Shown here: piece after piece, positions 1-6,958 of the stretch
Layout: each line of letters opens with the position of its first letter
How positions within the stretch are numbered: the first letter of the stretch is position 1
Origin: Aquificaceae bacterium
GTDB lineage: Bacteria; Aquificota; Aquificia; Aquificales; Aquificaceae
DNA length: 11,049 bases
Reading direction: 5' to 3'
NCBI GenBank assembly: GCA_015490105.1
Contig: WFYK01000121.1
Location: 1 to 11,049 of the forward strand
The notes under the pieces: generated by a model
Databases searched by the model: none
The model's input: only the letters and a program-made list of their open reading frames with translations
Told to the model about the DNA's origin: nothing
Program-made: the position numbers and the translations under genes

Positions 1-187
1 AGGTGACTACGAGGATCTTAAGGAGTGGTTCCAAAGAAGCCTACCCGAAGATGTTGAAATCTTTAAGGAATTTCATGCTCTTTTAGACGAGCATGCTAAG
101 ACCTTTTGCAGAAAAAGACCCTTGTGCGATAAATGTTTTTTAAAATGTCCTTACAGGGAGGTCCGCTATGGCGGTCAAGTGTCTTGA
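1..187 (+). CDS. Endonuclease III-related DNA glycosylase, C-terminal end (partial)
   Basis: An open frame enters from the left edge (first full codon at base 2) and stops with TGA at 185-187, giving 61 residues. It contains SLPEDVEIFKEFHALLDEHA followed by a four-cysteine cluster at fragment residues 36, 42, 45 and 49. This resembles the C-terminal [4Fe-4S] loop of HhH-GPD DNA glycosylases, and the 'LPEDVE...EFHALL' lead-in resembles the endonuclease III-related group (COG2231 type) more than classical Nth. Such enzymes excise damaged bases from DNA in the cytoplasm. The helix-hairpin-helix and catalytic Asp/Lys lie outside the window, so substrate cannot be judged. The cysteine spacing is C-x5-C-x2-C-x3-C, tighter than the C-x6-C-x2-C-x5-C of E. 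coli endonuclease III. The last 20 bp overlap the start of the next gene, which suggests co-transcription. Confidence 0.75.
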   Translation, partial: GDYEDLKEWFQRSLPEDVEIFKEFHALLDEHAKTFCRKRPLCDKCFLKCPYREVRYGGQVS

Positions 188-743
188 ACACAGAGAACTT
201 TGTCCTTTTTGCCACAGAATAGCCCTGAAAGTTTGCGAATACACCCAACCCTATCCGAGGGTGGAGGCCTACTGCGAGTGCTGTGGATACAGGAGCTACG
301 ACGTTCCTATGAAGCTATCCAAAGAGATCTTCTATAAGATCCTAGATAAACTTGCCCGAAAGGAAATAGGAGGTGTATGCCTTGACGATAGATGTGGATC
401 TGTGGATGTTATAAAGCTACTTAAAGAAGGAAGATACACAGAATACAGGTGTCTTGAATGCGGAGCGGAATGGAACAGCGATGAAATACTGAGGGCTATG
501 GAGAGGGTAAAGGAAGCTCAGAAAAAATTCAGCAGGGGTGAAGATCCTAAGAACATACTCAGGGCTCAGGAAGGAGAGTGTCCACTTTGCGGTTGGGATA
601 TAGGTCATCTTCACGAAGGTTATGCGGTTGAGATAAAGTGTCCCGTTTGTGGATACCATAACGAGTTCATTGAGGAATTTCCTGAAAAAGAACCACCGCC
701 TGAGGTAGCGGAAAGATTCCCCAAAGCGGAAGAAGTAGGATGA
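168..743 (+). CDS. Triple zinc-ribbon protein of unknown function
   Basis: This is a 191-aa protein I do not recognise. It has three cysteine-pair sets, each fitting a zinc ribbon: C12-x2-C15 with C36-x2-C39 (plus C38), C71-x4-C76 with C95-x2-C98, and C138-x2-C141 with C158-x2-C161. The first and third use CPxC or CPxCG knuckles. A charged helical linker (about residues 100-135) separates ribbons two and three, and the tail is acidic and proline-rich. No signal peptide or membrane segment is visible, so it is probably cytoplasmic. Zinc ribbons of this kind bind nucleic acid or protein partners, but no enzymatic domain is present. The ATG is supported by a good ribosome site (GGGAGG at 156-161, six bases upstream). 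It overlaps the glycosylase gene by 20 bp and the next gene by 4 bp (ATGA), so it sits in one operon with both. A role linked to DNA repair is only a guess from position. Confidence 0.85.
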   Translation: MAVKCLEHRELCPFCHRIALKVCEYTQPYPRVEAYCECCGYRSYDVPMKLSKEIFYKILDKLARKEIGGVCLDDRCGSVDVIKLLKEGRYTEYRCLECGAEWNSDEILRAMERVKEAQKKFSRGEDPKNILRAQEGECPLCGWDIGHLHEGYAVEIKCPVCGYHNEFIEEFPEKEPPPEVAERFPKAEEVG

Positions 744-1219
744 AGCACCCATATCAAGAACTTCACAGATTTTTAAGCTGGAAGGAAAGGTTCTTGCAGG
801 ATTACGAGAAGATAGAGCAATCTGATCTCGATCTCATAAAGGAGGAGATAAAAGACCTTTGGGAGGGTGAACCGGACGACAGGCTTCTTAAAGCCATCCG
901 ATCCATGTATGTGGGCGGGATGGAAAAAAGAGTGGAGGATCCCGAAATAAGGAAGTGGACCAACTGGGCGGGAGTGAAAACTTACAAAACCTTCAACGGT
1001 TTCCCTCAGCTCAGTGATAGGGAACTTTCCTTCGTCTTTTACGCCATAGGGAAGCTCTTTGTCCCCCTACTTCTTCACCAGAGGGGGGTTAAATCCGAAC
1101 CTTTTAAAAGACTCTCTAAGGAAGAACAGGAGGAGGCGGTCTTTGACGAACTTGACACAATCTGGGAAACTCAGCTGACCCTTATCCTCCAAGCACTTCA
1201 GTTTTTAGATCTCAAGTGA
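740..1219 (+). CDS. Conserved-looking hypothetical protein, 159 aa
   Basis: I do not recognise this gene. It starts in a 4-bp ATGA overlap with the zinc-ribbon gene, which implies translational coupling; the Shine-Dalgarno is weak. The protein is mostly helical and highly charged, with no cysteine, signal peptide or clear transmembrane helix. A Trp- and aromatic-rich middle (about residues 72-90, including KWTNWAGVKTYKTFNGFPQL) and a hydrophobic segment near residues 98-112 (FVFYAIGKLFVPLLL) suggest a folded core. The C-terminus (about residues 124-159) looks like an amphipathic helix. Codon use resembles its neighbours. It ends inside the last codons of the opposite-strand kinase gene (8-bp overlap of the two coding ends). 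It probably works with the zinc-ribbon protein, since the two are coupled, but no function can be assigned. Confidence 0.8.
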   Translation: MKHPYQELHRFLSWKERFLQDYEKIEQSDLDLIKEEIKDLWEGEPDDRLLKAIRSMYVGGMEKRVEDPEIRKWTNWAGVKTYKTFNGFPQLSDRELSFVFYAIGKLFVPLLLHQRGVKSEPFKRLSKEEQEEAVFDELDTIWETQLTLILQALQFLDLK

Positions 1220-2981
1220 ATCTAATTTCAAAATGGGCACCTCCGTTGCCAGGAACCGCTCTGATCTTCCAGCCGTGATCTTCCACTATCTTTTTTACTA
1301 TAGCCATACCGAGTCCCATACCTTTGGGGTTTTTTGAGTAGTAAGGTTCAAATATCCTCAAAGCCTCCTCTGAAGATATCCCTCTTCCGTTGTCCGAATA
1401 TGTAATGCCTTCGTTTGAAACTTCGATCCTCACCTGTGTAGCCCCCCACTCTATGCTGTTGTTTATAAGGTTGTAGAAAAGATCCATCAGCATCTTCTTG
1501 TCCCCTTTAACTTTAGCGTTTCCCTTTACTTCCAACTTTATGTTGGAACCCTCGTATAGGGTTCTGACCTCGTTTAAAATGTCGGATACTTCGAACTCTT
1601 CAAATTTAGGAGTCCTTACGGGTGAAAAGTGTTTGAACTGGGTAAGCAAGGAGCTTATCCTGTCTATTTCCCTGATTATCGCCTGAACGAGGCGGGATAT
1701 CTTTGTTTTATCAACTTGACCGTTCTCCACATACCTTTCTATCCTCTGAACGTTCAACTTCATAGGCGTTAGAGGATTTTTTATTTCATGGGCTATCCTC
1801 TTAACCGCTTCCTGCCATGTTTTAAAGCGTTCCGCTTCCTTTACCGAGCTTACATCTTCGATTATGTAAATTTTCCCTTCTGAGAGTTTTACCTCTTCGA
1901 TTTTAAGGTTGTTGTTTTGCTTTGCTCTTTTTAGCCCTTCGTGGGGGTTCTCCGTTTCCGTGAGCTTCTTGAAAGACTCGTTGACTATTGCTCCACCGTT
2001 TTTCTTCAGAAAAGCTACCCCAACTGGGAGAGCCTCTACGAGTTTTTGAAGTAATTCCTTTTCGCTTTTTAGCTCTTCGTAAATCCTTTGCAAGTTGTCC
2101 TTCATAGTTTTAAAAGCTTTAGAAAGCCTTTCTATCTCGTCACCGGTCTTTTCTACGTCGACCTCAACGTTGAGATCCCCGGAAGATATTAACAGGGCCT
2201 TGTCCGAAAGCCTTTCTATAGGCTCGCTTATGTGCCTTGCGATCAACATTGCAAGCCATACAGTTGCAAGAAAGGTAAGGAGTGTTATGAAAACTATAAA
2301 GAAGACAAAAACCCCTGTGATGATGTCCCGTGTCTTCACGAAAGCTCTCAAGTCTAAGGCCATTTCCCCGAAAGAGGAAACACTCCTTATCAGCTCTATG
2401 TCTTTGGATATTTCTACCACGTAGTTTCCCCTACCGCTGTTTACACAGATCCTGTAAGAGAGCTCCATTTCAGAAACTTCAAAAGAGCATTCCCCCACGG
2501 GGATTACTGAAACAACACCCTCCAAAGAGGAAAGCTTTTCCTCTAAACCCGCTTCAATAAGGGTTTGTGCTATAGTCCTGAAGGTTTGAATTTTGGAAAG
2601 TTCAAGCTTGTAGAGTTCCCTATATACTTTCTCGGAAGTACTCGACAATGCTCTTGTCTTTGAAGAGAGATATTCCTTGGTTGACTGAATTACCACCACT
2701 ATAGAAAAGAGGTTTAAAAGGAGTATGGGCACGAAAAGGTAGAGGAAAAGTATGTTTGCAAGCTTCCTCCTCAAAACGTTTTTACGCTTGCCTAAGTATA
2801 CCTTTATGAGTTTGCGCAAAATAACCGCGGTGATAACCGTGAGGGCTAACAAATCTATATTTATGGCTAACAGAAGCAGGTAGTAGTTAGCGTAGGGCAG
2901 GTTTTTGAGGTTTTCTATAAATAGGTAGTTGATAAAGAGAAGGAGAAGGAGCAGAAGGAGGAGGAAGGCTTTAGCTTTCAC
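1212..2981 (-). CDS. NtrY-type membrane sensor histidine kinase
   Basis: This 589-aa inner-membrane kinase autophosphorylates on histidine and passes the phosphate to a response regulator. In order: three predicted N-terminal membrane helices (about residues 5-21, 32-58 and 75-98), an outside sensor domain (about 100-220), a fourth helix (about 220-246), a HAMP segment (about 247-300), a short PAS-like region (about 303-382), a HisKA domain with H398 in RIAHEIKNPLTP, and an ATPase domain. The ATPase domain has N-box NLINNS (about 504-509), G1 SDNGRGI (D530) and G2 GMGLGMAIVKKI. Four helices plus an H-box of HEIKNPLTP match the NtrY family, although the neighbouring phoU suggests PhoR-like duty. 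No response regulator lies in the window. Two cysteines (about C165 and C179) in the sensor domain could pair. The start is GTG at 2979-2981, behind AAAGGAG, and overlaps the end of phoU by 11 bp. The N-terminus has nine consecutive leucines. Confidence 0.92.
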   Translation of the reverse strand: MKAKAFLLLLLLLLLFINYLFIENLKNLPYANYYLLLLAINIDLLALTVITAVILRKLIKVYLGKRKNVLRRKLANILFLYLFVPILLLNLFSIVVVIQSTKEYLSSKTRALSSTSEKVYRELYKLELSKIQTFRTIAQTLIEAGLEEKLSSLEGVVSVIPVGECSFEVSEMELSYRICVNSGRGNYVVEISKDIELIRSVSSFGEMALDLRAFVKTRDIITGVFVFFIVFITLLTFLATVWLAMLIARHISEPIERLSDKALLISSGDLNVEVDVEKTGDEIERLSKAFKTMKDNLQRIYEELKSEKELLQKLVEALPVGVAFLKKNGGAIVNESFKKLTETENPHEGLKRAKQNNNLKIEEVKLSEGKIYIIEDVSSVKEAERFKTWQEAVKRIAHEIKNPLTPMKLNVQRIERYVENGQVDKTKISRLVQAIIREIDRISSLLTQFKHFSPVRTPKFEEFEVSDILNEVRTLYEGSNIKLEVKGNAKVKGDKKMLMDLFYNLINNSIEWGATQVRIEVSNEGITYSDNGRGISSEEALRIFEPYYSKNPKGMGLGMAIVKKIVEDHGWKIRAVPGNGGAHFEIRFT

Positions 2982-3639
2982 CTGACTCCTTTATGCGGTG
3001 ATGCTTTATCATTTCACCTTCCGCCCAGTATATGGCCATCTCCGCCACGTTTTCCGCGTGATCCGCTATCCTCTCAAAGTGTCTTGCTACGAAAGACAGA
3101 TGTATGACCCTCTTTATGTTCCGCGGATCTTCCATCACGTAAGTTATGAGCTCTCTCTCAAGCTGATGGTAAAGCTCGTCTATCATGTCGTCCTTTTCTA
3201 TTACCTTCTTTGCCAGCATGGTATCCCTTTGCAGAAAGCAGATGACACTGTCATTTACCATATCCCTTACCATCTGAGCCATAAGGGTGAGGTTCACGTA
3301 GGGTTTAAGGGGAGGCTCCTGAGCTAAGAATATGGACCTCTCCGCTATGTTTTCCGCCTCGTCACCCATGCGTTCCAGATCGGAAACGATCTTGTATATT
3401 CCCATCACCAGCCTCAGGTCCGTGGCTTCTGGCTGATAGAGGGCGAGGATCTTGATACACCTCCTTTCTATCTCCACCTCGAGCTGGTCTATCTCATCGT
3501 CCCCTTTTATTATCTGCTCCGCCAGTTCCACGTCCTGATCGTTTAGGGACTTTATCGCCTTATCTATGGATTCCTGAACGAGTTTGGCCATTTTAATGAC
3601 CAAATTTTTGGTCTCTTCGAGTTCCTCTAAGAATCTCAT
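2971..3639 (-). CDS. phoU: PhoU phosphate-signalling protein
   Basis: At 222 aa this has the normal length of PhoU, a cytoplasmic all-helical protein that links the Pst phosphate transporter to the PhoR/PhoB type two-component system and limits phosphate uptake. Two tandem three-helix PhoU repeats are visible. Their signature acidic motifs are DLERMGDEAENIAE (E89, D93, N97) and HFERIADHAENVAE (E189, D193, N197), exactly 100 residues apart; in thermophile PhoU structures the equivalent residues bind metal clusters. Both copies of the motif are intact. The ATG overlaps the rpoD stop (ATGA), and the 3' end overlaps the kinase gene by 11 bp, so phoU is made from the same message as the primary sigma factor. 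No pst transporter genes are in the window. The adjacent kinase is the obvious candidate partner, but that is inference. Confidence 0.95.
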   Translation of the reverse strand: MRFLEELEETKNLVIKMAKLVQESIDKAIKSLNDQDVELAEQIIKGDDEIDQLEVEIERRCIKILALYQPEATDLRLVMGIYKIVSDLERMGDEAENIAERSIFLAQEPPLKPYVNLTLMAQMVRDMVNDSVICFLQRDTMLAKKVIEKDDMIDELYHQLERELITYVMEDPRNIKRVIHLSFVARHFERIADHAENVAEMAIYWAEGEMIKHHRIKESGES

Positions 3640-5351
3640 AGTTCGAAGTCTTTCAGATATTTAGCCCTCGAGGGGTGCCTGAGCTTCCTTATAGCTTTTG
3701 ATTCTATTTGCCTTATACGTTCTCTGGTGACGTTGAACATCTTTCCTACCTGTTCGAGGGTATACTCGGTTCCGTCGACGAGACCGTAGCGGTATCTCAG
3801 GATTTCTCTCTCTTTTTCGGAAAGTGTAGCCAAGACCTTTTCAAGTTGCTCTCTCAACAGTTTTCTCGTTACATACTCTTCCGGATTGGGTATGGACTTG
3901 TCCTCTATGAAGTCCTTGAGGAAAGTATCTTCGTCGTCTCCTATAGGAGTCTCAAGGGATATGGGCTCTTGGGCGGATCTGAGGACCTTCCTGACCTTTT
4001 CGGGGCTCATGCCGAGGTGTTCTGCTATCTCCTCAGGAGTTGGCTCTCTTCCGAGCTCTTGGAAGAGTTTCTTGGAAGCCTTTATTATCTTGTTGATCGT
4101 CTCTATCATGTGGACAGGGATCCTTATGGTTCTTGCCTGATCCGCTATAGCACGGGTTATAGCTTGTCTGATCCACCAAGTGGCGTAGGTGGAGAACTTG
4201 TAGCCTTTCCTGTAGTCGTATTTGTCGACCGCCTTCATGAGACCGATGTTCCCTTCTTGAATGAGATCAAGGAAGTGCAGGCCTCTGTTTACATACTTCT
4301 TGGCTATGGAAACAACAAGTCTCAGGTTGGACTGAATCATTATCTGTTTTGCTTTCACTACTTTCTTTCTTCCCTGTTCGATTATCTGAACTACACGCTT
4401 CATCTCATCGGGGATTATCCCCATTTCCTTGCGCAGTCTTTCAAGATCTCTCTTGAGAGAAACGTATTCGTTCACGAGGGTGTTGAAACGCTCAAAAGAC
4501 ATTCCCGCTTCACTTACCTTCTTCTGAAGGTCCTCCCTTTCGAGGTAGCTTTGGACGAGTTCTTCCACATCAGGATGTATGGACCTTAGCTTTTTCTTTC
4601 TGCTTTCGAAGTCCCTAAGTTTCTTAACGTATTTTTGATAGATCTTGAGAAGCTCATCCGCTATACGCTCGAATTTGGAATATTTAATTCTCATCTGATG
4701 GACTATCCTGTTCATCTGAGCGTGTTTGTATAGGTATTCCCTTTTCGTTTCGGGTGTTCTCTCCTTGAGGTATTTTTCGCGAGCTTCTATGAGATCCTTG
4801 TAAGCTTTTGCTAGCTGGAGACCTTTTTCCATAAAGAACCTTTCGTGCTTTTCACAGTTCTCTTCATAGCAATCGCTGTTAGGATCTTCCTCTACCAAGT
4901 CCATAATGTCGGTTATTTTCAGCTTACCGTTGCAAAGCTTTGCCCACTCTTGCAGTATCCTCTCCACGAGGAAAGAGGTTCTCAAAAGTCCCCTTCTCAT
5001 TATCTTTCTTCCAGTTTCGATCTGTTTTGCGTAGTAGATTTCCTGTTCACGTGTCAGGAGTGGGATTTTACCCATTTCCTTGAGATAGAGCTTTACCGGG
5101 TCTCCGTCCCTTCCCATAACGGTGAAGGAGTCGGCGGAAACAACCAGTTCGTCCATCTGTTTTTTGGACTCAAACTCCTCTTCGCTTTCGACCACTTGAA
5201 TGTTAAAGCTCGACAGAATATCGATCAGATCCTCAAAGCTGTCGGAGGAGACGACATCTTCGTCGAGTATCTCGTTGATTTCATCGTAGGTAAGAAAGCC
5301 CTTCTCCTTTCCCAGTTCCACCAACTGCCTTAAAGCCTCTCTGTCTATCAT
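3636..5351 (-). CDS. rpoD: RNA polymerase primary sigma factor (sigma-70, RpoD)
   Basis: This 571-aa protein is the housekeeping sigma factor that directs RNA polymerase to promoters. A region 1.1-like N-terminus (about residues 1-75) precedes region 1.2 (about 82-115, DGDPVKLYLKEMGKIPLLT). A long charged non-conserved region follows (about 120-325). Region 2 spans about 332-410, including the core-binding SNLRLVVSIAKKYVNRG and DLIQEGNIGLMKAVDKYDY and the -10 recognition and melting segment YKFSTYATWWIRQAITRAI. Region 3 spans about 411-490 and region 4 about 491-571, ending with the -35 helix-turn-helix VTRERIRQIESKAIRKLRHP. All conserved regions look intact, and the large insert places it with primary, not alternative, sigma factors. 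The ATG has a strong ribosome site (GGAGGT) and sits in a 4-bp overlap with the dnaG stop; the TGA overlaps the phoU start. dnaG-rpoD adjacency is the core of the macromolecular synthesis operon. Confidence 0.98.
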   Translation of the reverse strand: MIDREALRQLVELGKEKGFLTYDEINEILDEDVVSSDSFEDLIDILSSFNIQVVESEEEFESKKQMDELVVSADSFTVMGRDGDPVKLYLKEMGKIPLLTREQEIYYAKQIETGRKIMRRGLLRTSFLVERILQEWAKLCNGKLKITDIMDLVEEDPNSDCYEENCEKHERFFMEKGLQLAKAYKDLIEAREKYLKERTPETKREYLYKHAQMNRIVHQMRIKYSKFERIADELLKIYQKYVKKLRDFESRKKKLRSIHPDVEELVQSYLEREDLQKKVSEAGMSFERFNTLVNEYVSLKRDLERLRKEMGIIPDEMKRVVQIIEQGRKKVVKAKQIMIQSNLRLVVSIAKKYVNRGLHFLDLIQEGNIGLMKAVDKYDYRKGYKFSTYATWWIRQAITRAIADQARTIRIPVHMIETINKIIKASKKLFQELGREPTPEEIAEHLGMSPEKVRKVLRSAQEPISLETPIGDDEDTFLKDFIEDKSIPNPEEYVTRKLLREQLEKVLATLSEKEREILRYRYGLVDGTEYTLEQVGKMFNVTRERIRQIESKAIRKLRHPSRAKYLKDFEL

Positions 5352-6898
5352 CTCCTACCTCCAAAGGATCTATGTAAAGATGTGCTCAAGATTACCTTTC
5401 TGAGCCCCCTCCTGTCCACCTCCTCGTCGGGTCTGACACTGAGATCTTCCACTATCTTCCAAAACCTCTCTTCCAAATCAGGAACCTCTACCTCTTCCAC
5501 TTCCTGAGGCAACTCTTCTACCTCTCCTCTAAGTAATCCTTCCGCCAAACTTTTAACTTTATAAGGCAAATCCAAAGTGTCAAGGTCTATTGAAACTTTC
5601 AGAGTCTTCAAGCCCTTCAAGAATATCCTCAAGTGAACGGGGAGAGAAGAGTTTTCTTCAACTTTAGTGCTCTTAACGGGCTTTATCTTTTCCGCCAAGG
5701 CATCGTGGGGTATACCCGTTAATTTACTTGCTTCGCTCACAAGGTCGTGCATCTTTACGGGGTCCTGAACGTAGGGGATGTATTTTAGAAACTTTTCCAA
5801 TGCCCGTTTTCTTATCGAAGGGTCTTTTAACTCAGCAAATATACCTTCAAAGATCTCTCTCGAATCGTCTATTAGACTTTGCAAAGCGGAAGGGCCCTCA
5901 TCACTCACAAAGTCATGGGGATCCTTACCCGCTGGCAGGAACACTGGAAAAACTTCAAGATCTTGAGAAAGAAGGAAAGGTATTGTCCTGTCGAGAGCTT
6001 TCCTCCCCGCTTCGTCTCCGTCAAAAAGAAGGTATACCTTGCTTACGTATTTTTTTAAGACCTTTGCGTGATTTTCGCTGAAGGCAGTTCCTAAGGTAGC
6101 TACAGCGTTTTTAAAGCCCTCCTGATGGAGGGATACAACGTCAAAGTATCCTTCGACAAGTATGGCACTTTTAAAATCCTTCAAATAAGAAAGCCCTTCA
6201 TAGAGCCCGAACAAAAGGTGAGATTTTTTAAAAAAGGGAGAGTCCGGAGAGTTTACATACTTAGGACCGTTGCCTTCAAGAATCCTACCTCCGAAACCTA
6301 CTACATCCCCTCTTTCGTTCCTTACCGCAAAGGTGATCCGCCCTTTAAACAGATCTACAAAGGAGTCTTCACCTACTTTTTTTAAGTTCCCGCTCTTCAG
6401 GTAGTGATCTAAGATCCCTTCTTTCCTGAGGAAATTTACAAGTTCCTCTGAGGAAGCGGAAAACCCGATGAGGAATCTCTTAATAGACGCCTTTTCTATT
6501 GATCTTGTCTTTAGATATTCTAAAGCTTCCCTGCTTTGAGCCAGTTTTCTGTGATAAAACTCCGCAACCTTGGATATGGCCAGTAAAGTCTCTGAATCTA
6601 CTTTTTCCTCCCTGGGAAGTTTAAGTTTTATTCCATACTTTTTTGCAATTTCTACCGCAGCTTGAAAGTAAGGGATGTTTTCATACAGGGAAACGAACTT
6701 TATAGCATCACCGCCGACACCACAACCGAAACATTTGAAGATACCCTTTAAAGGGGAAACGTAAAAGGAAGGGGTTCTATCAGGATGAAAAGGACATCTG
6801 GCTCTATAGTTGACTCCTACCCTCTCCAAGGGTATGTATTCTGAAATGATATCTACGATATCTATTTCTCTCCTTAGGTCTTCCAGATCGGAAGCCAT
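5348..6898 (-). CDS. dnaG: DNA primase DnaG
   Basis: This 516-aa primase makes RNA primers for DNA replication at the fork. The N-terminal zinc-binding domain has C35-x2-H38 (CPFH) and C56-x2-C59 (CFGC). The polymerase core follows, with GRITFAVRNERGDVVGFGGR and PKYVNSPDSPFFKK. The TOPRIM metal site is EGYFD (E249, D253) and DGDEAGRK (D293, D295). The C-terminal part (about residues 360-516) is poorly conserved to my eye and shorter than in E. coli (581 aa), as expected for Aquifex-type primases; it should hold the helicase-interaction domain. The ATG is set by alignment of EIDIVDIISEYIPLE with known primase N-termini. No Shine-Dalgarno precedes it (TTCCTTCAAGTA before ATG), unlike its neighbours. 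A candidate promoter lies just upstream. The stop overlaps rpoD by 4 bp. Confidence 0.97.
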   Translation of the reverse strand: MASDLEDLRREIDIVDIISEYIPLERVGVNYRARCPFHPDRTPSFYVSPLKGIFKCFGCGVGGDAIKFVSLYENIPYFQAAVEIAKKYGIKLKLPREEKVDSETLLAISKVAEFYHRKLAQSREALEYLKTRSIEKASIKRFLIGFSASSEELVNFLRKEGILDHYLKSGNLKKVGEDSFVDLFKGRITFAVRNERGDVVGFGGRILEGNGPKYVNSPDSPFFKKSHLLFGLYEGLSYLKDFKSAILVEGYFDVVSLHQEGFKNAVATLGTAFSENHAKVLKKYVSKVYLLFDGDEAGRKALDRTIPFLLSQDLEVFPVFLPAGKDPHDFVSDEGPSALQSLIDDSREIFEGIFAELKDPSIRKRALEKFLKYIPYVQDPVKMHDLVSEASKLTGIPHDALAEKIKPVKSTKVEENSSLPVHLRIFLKGLKTLKVSIDLDTLDLPYKVKSLAEGLLRGEVEELPQEVEEVEVPDLEERFWKIVEDLSVRPDEEVDRRGLRKVILSTSLHRSFGGRR

Positions 6899-6908
6899 TA
6901 CTTGAAGG

Positions 6909-6936
6909 AATTTATACCCTCGTTGAGGCCAGTCAA
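6909..6936 (-). promoter_or_regulatory. Candidate promoter for dnaG-rpoD
   Basis: On the minus strand the 45-bp spacer between tatA and dnaG reads TTGACT (6931-6936), then a GC-rich spacer, then TATAAATT (6909-6916). The hexamer TTGACT is one change from the -35 consensus. With TATAAA as the -10 the spacing is 14 bp, which is short; with TAAATT it is 16 bp. A start a few bases downstream would leave a leader of only about 5-10 nt before the dnaG ATG, which would fit the absence of a ribosome site there. This is a sequence match only. Confidence 0.35.
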
Positions 6937-6958
6937 GGGAATTTCAAGATTTGGCCTC
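6925..6958. repeat. Inverted repeat across the tatA 3' end and tatA-dnaG spacer
   Basis: GAGGCCA at 6925-6931 and TGGCCTC at 6952-6958 form a perfect 7-bp inverted repeat with a 20-base centre that contains the tatA stop codon and the candidate -35 hexamer of dnaG. No T-run follows on the minus strand (AACGAGGG), so it is not a classical terminator. It could be an operator or a weak hairpin that separates tatA from dnaG transcription. Confidence 0.4.

Noticed and set aside
1063..1087. CCCCCT / AGGGGG inverted repeat
   Set aside because: The stem is 6 bp with a 13-base loop, no T-run follows, and it is within the 159-aa reading frame. It could be chance.
2936..2970. Purine-rich GAAGGAGAAGG-like stretch resembling a short tandem repeat
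   Set aside because: It is the complement of nine consecutive leucine codons in the first membrane helix of the kinase; the codons vary and no repeat unit is kept.
3708..4589. A 293-codon plus-strand open frame
   Set aside because: It lies entirely antisense to the conserved regions 2-4 and central part of rpoD, its translation resembles no protein family, and it is low in plausible domain signals. It is a shadow of the biased codon use on the other strand.
4845..5333. A 162-codon plus-strand open frame antisense to the rpoD 5' half
   Set aside because: No recognisable domain; the opposite strand is clearly rpoD.
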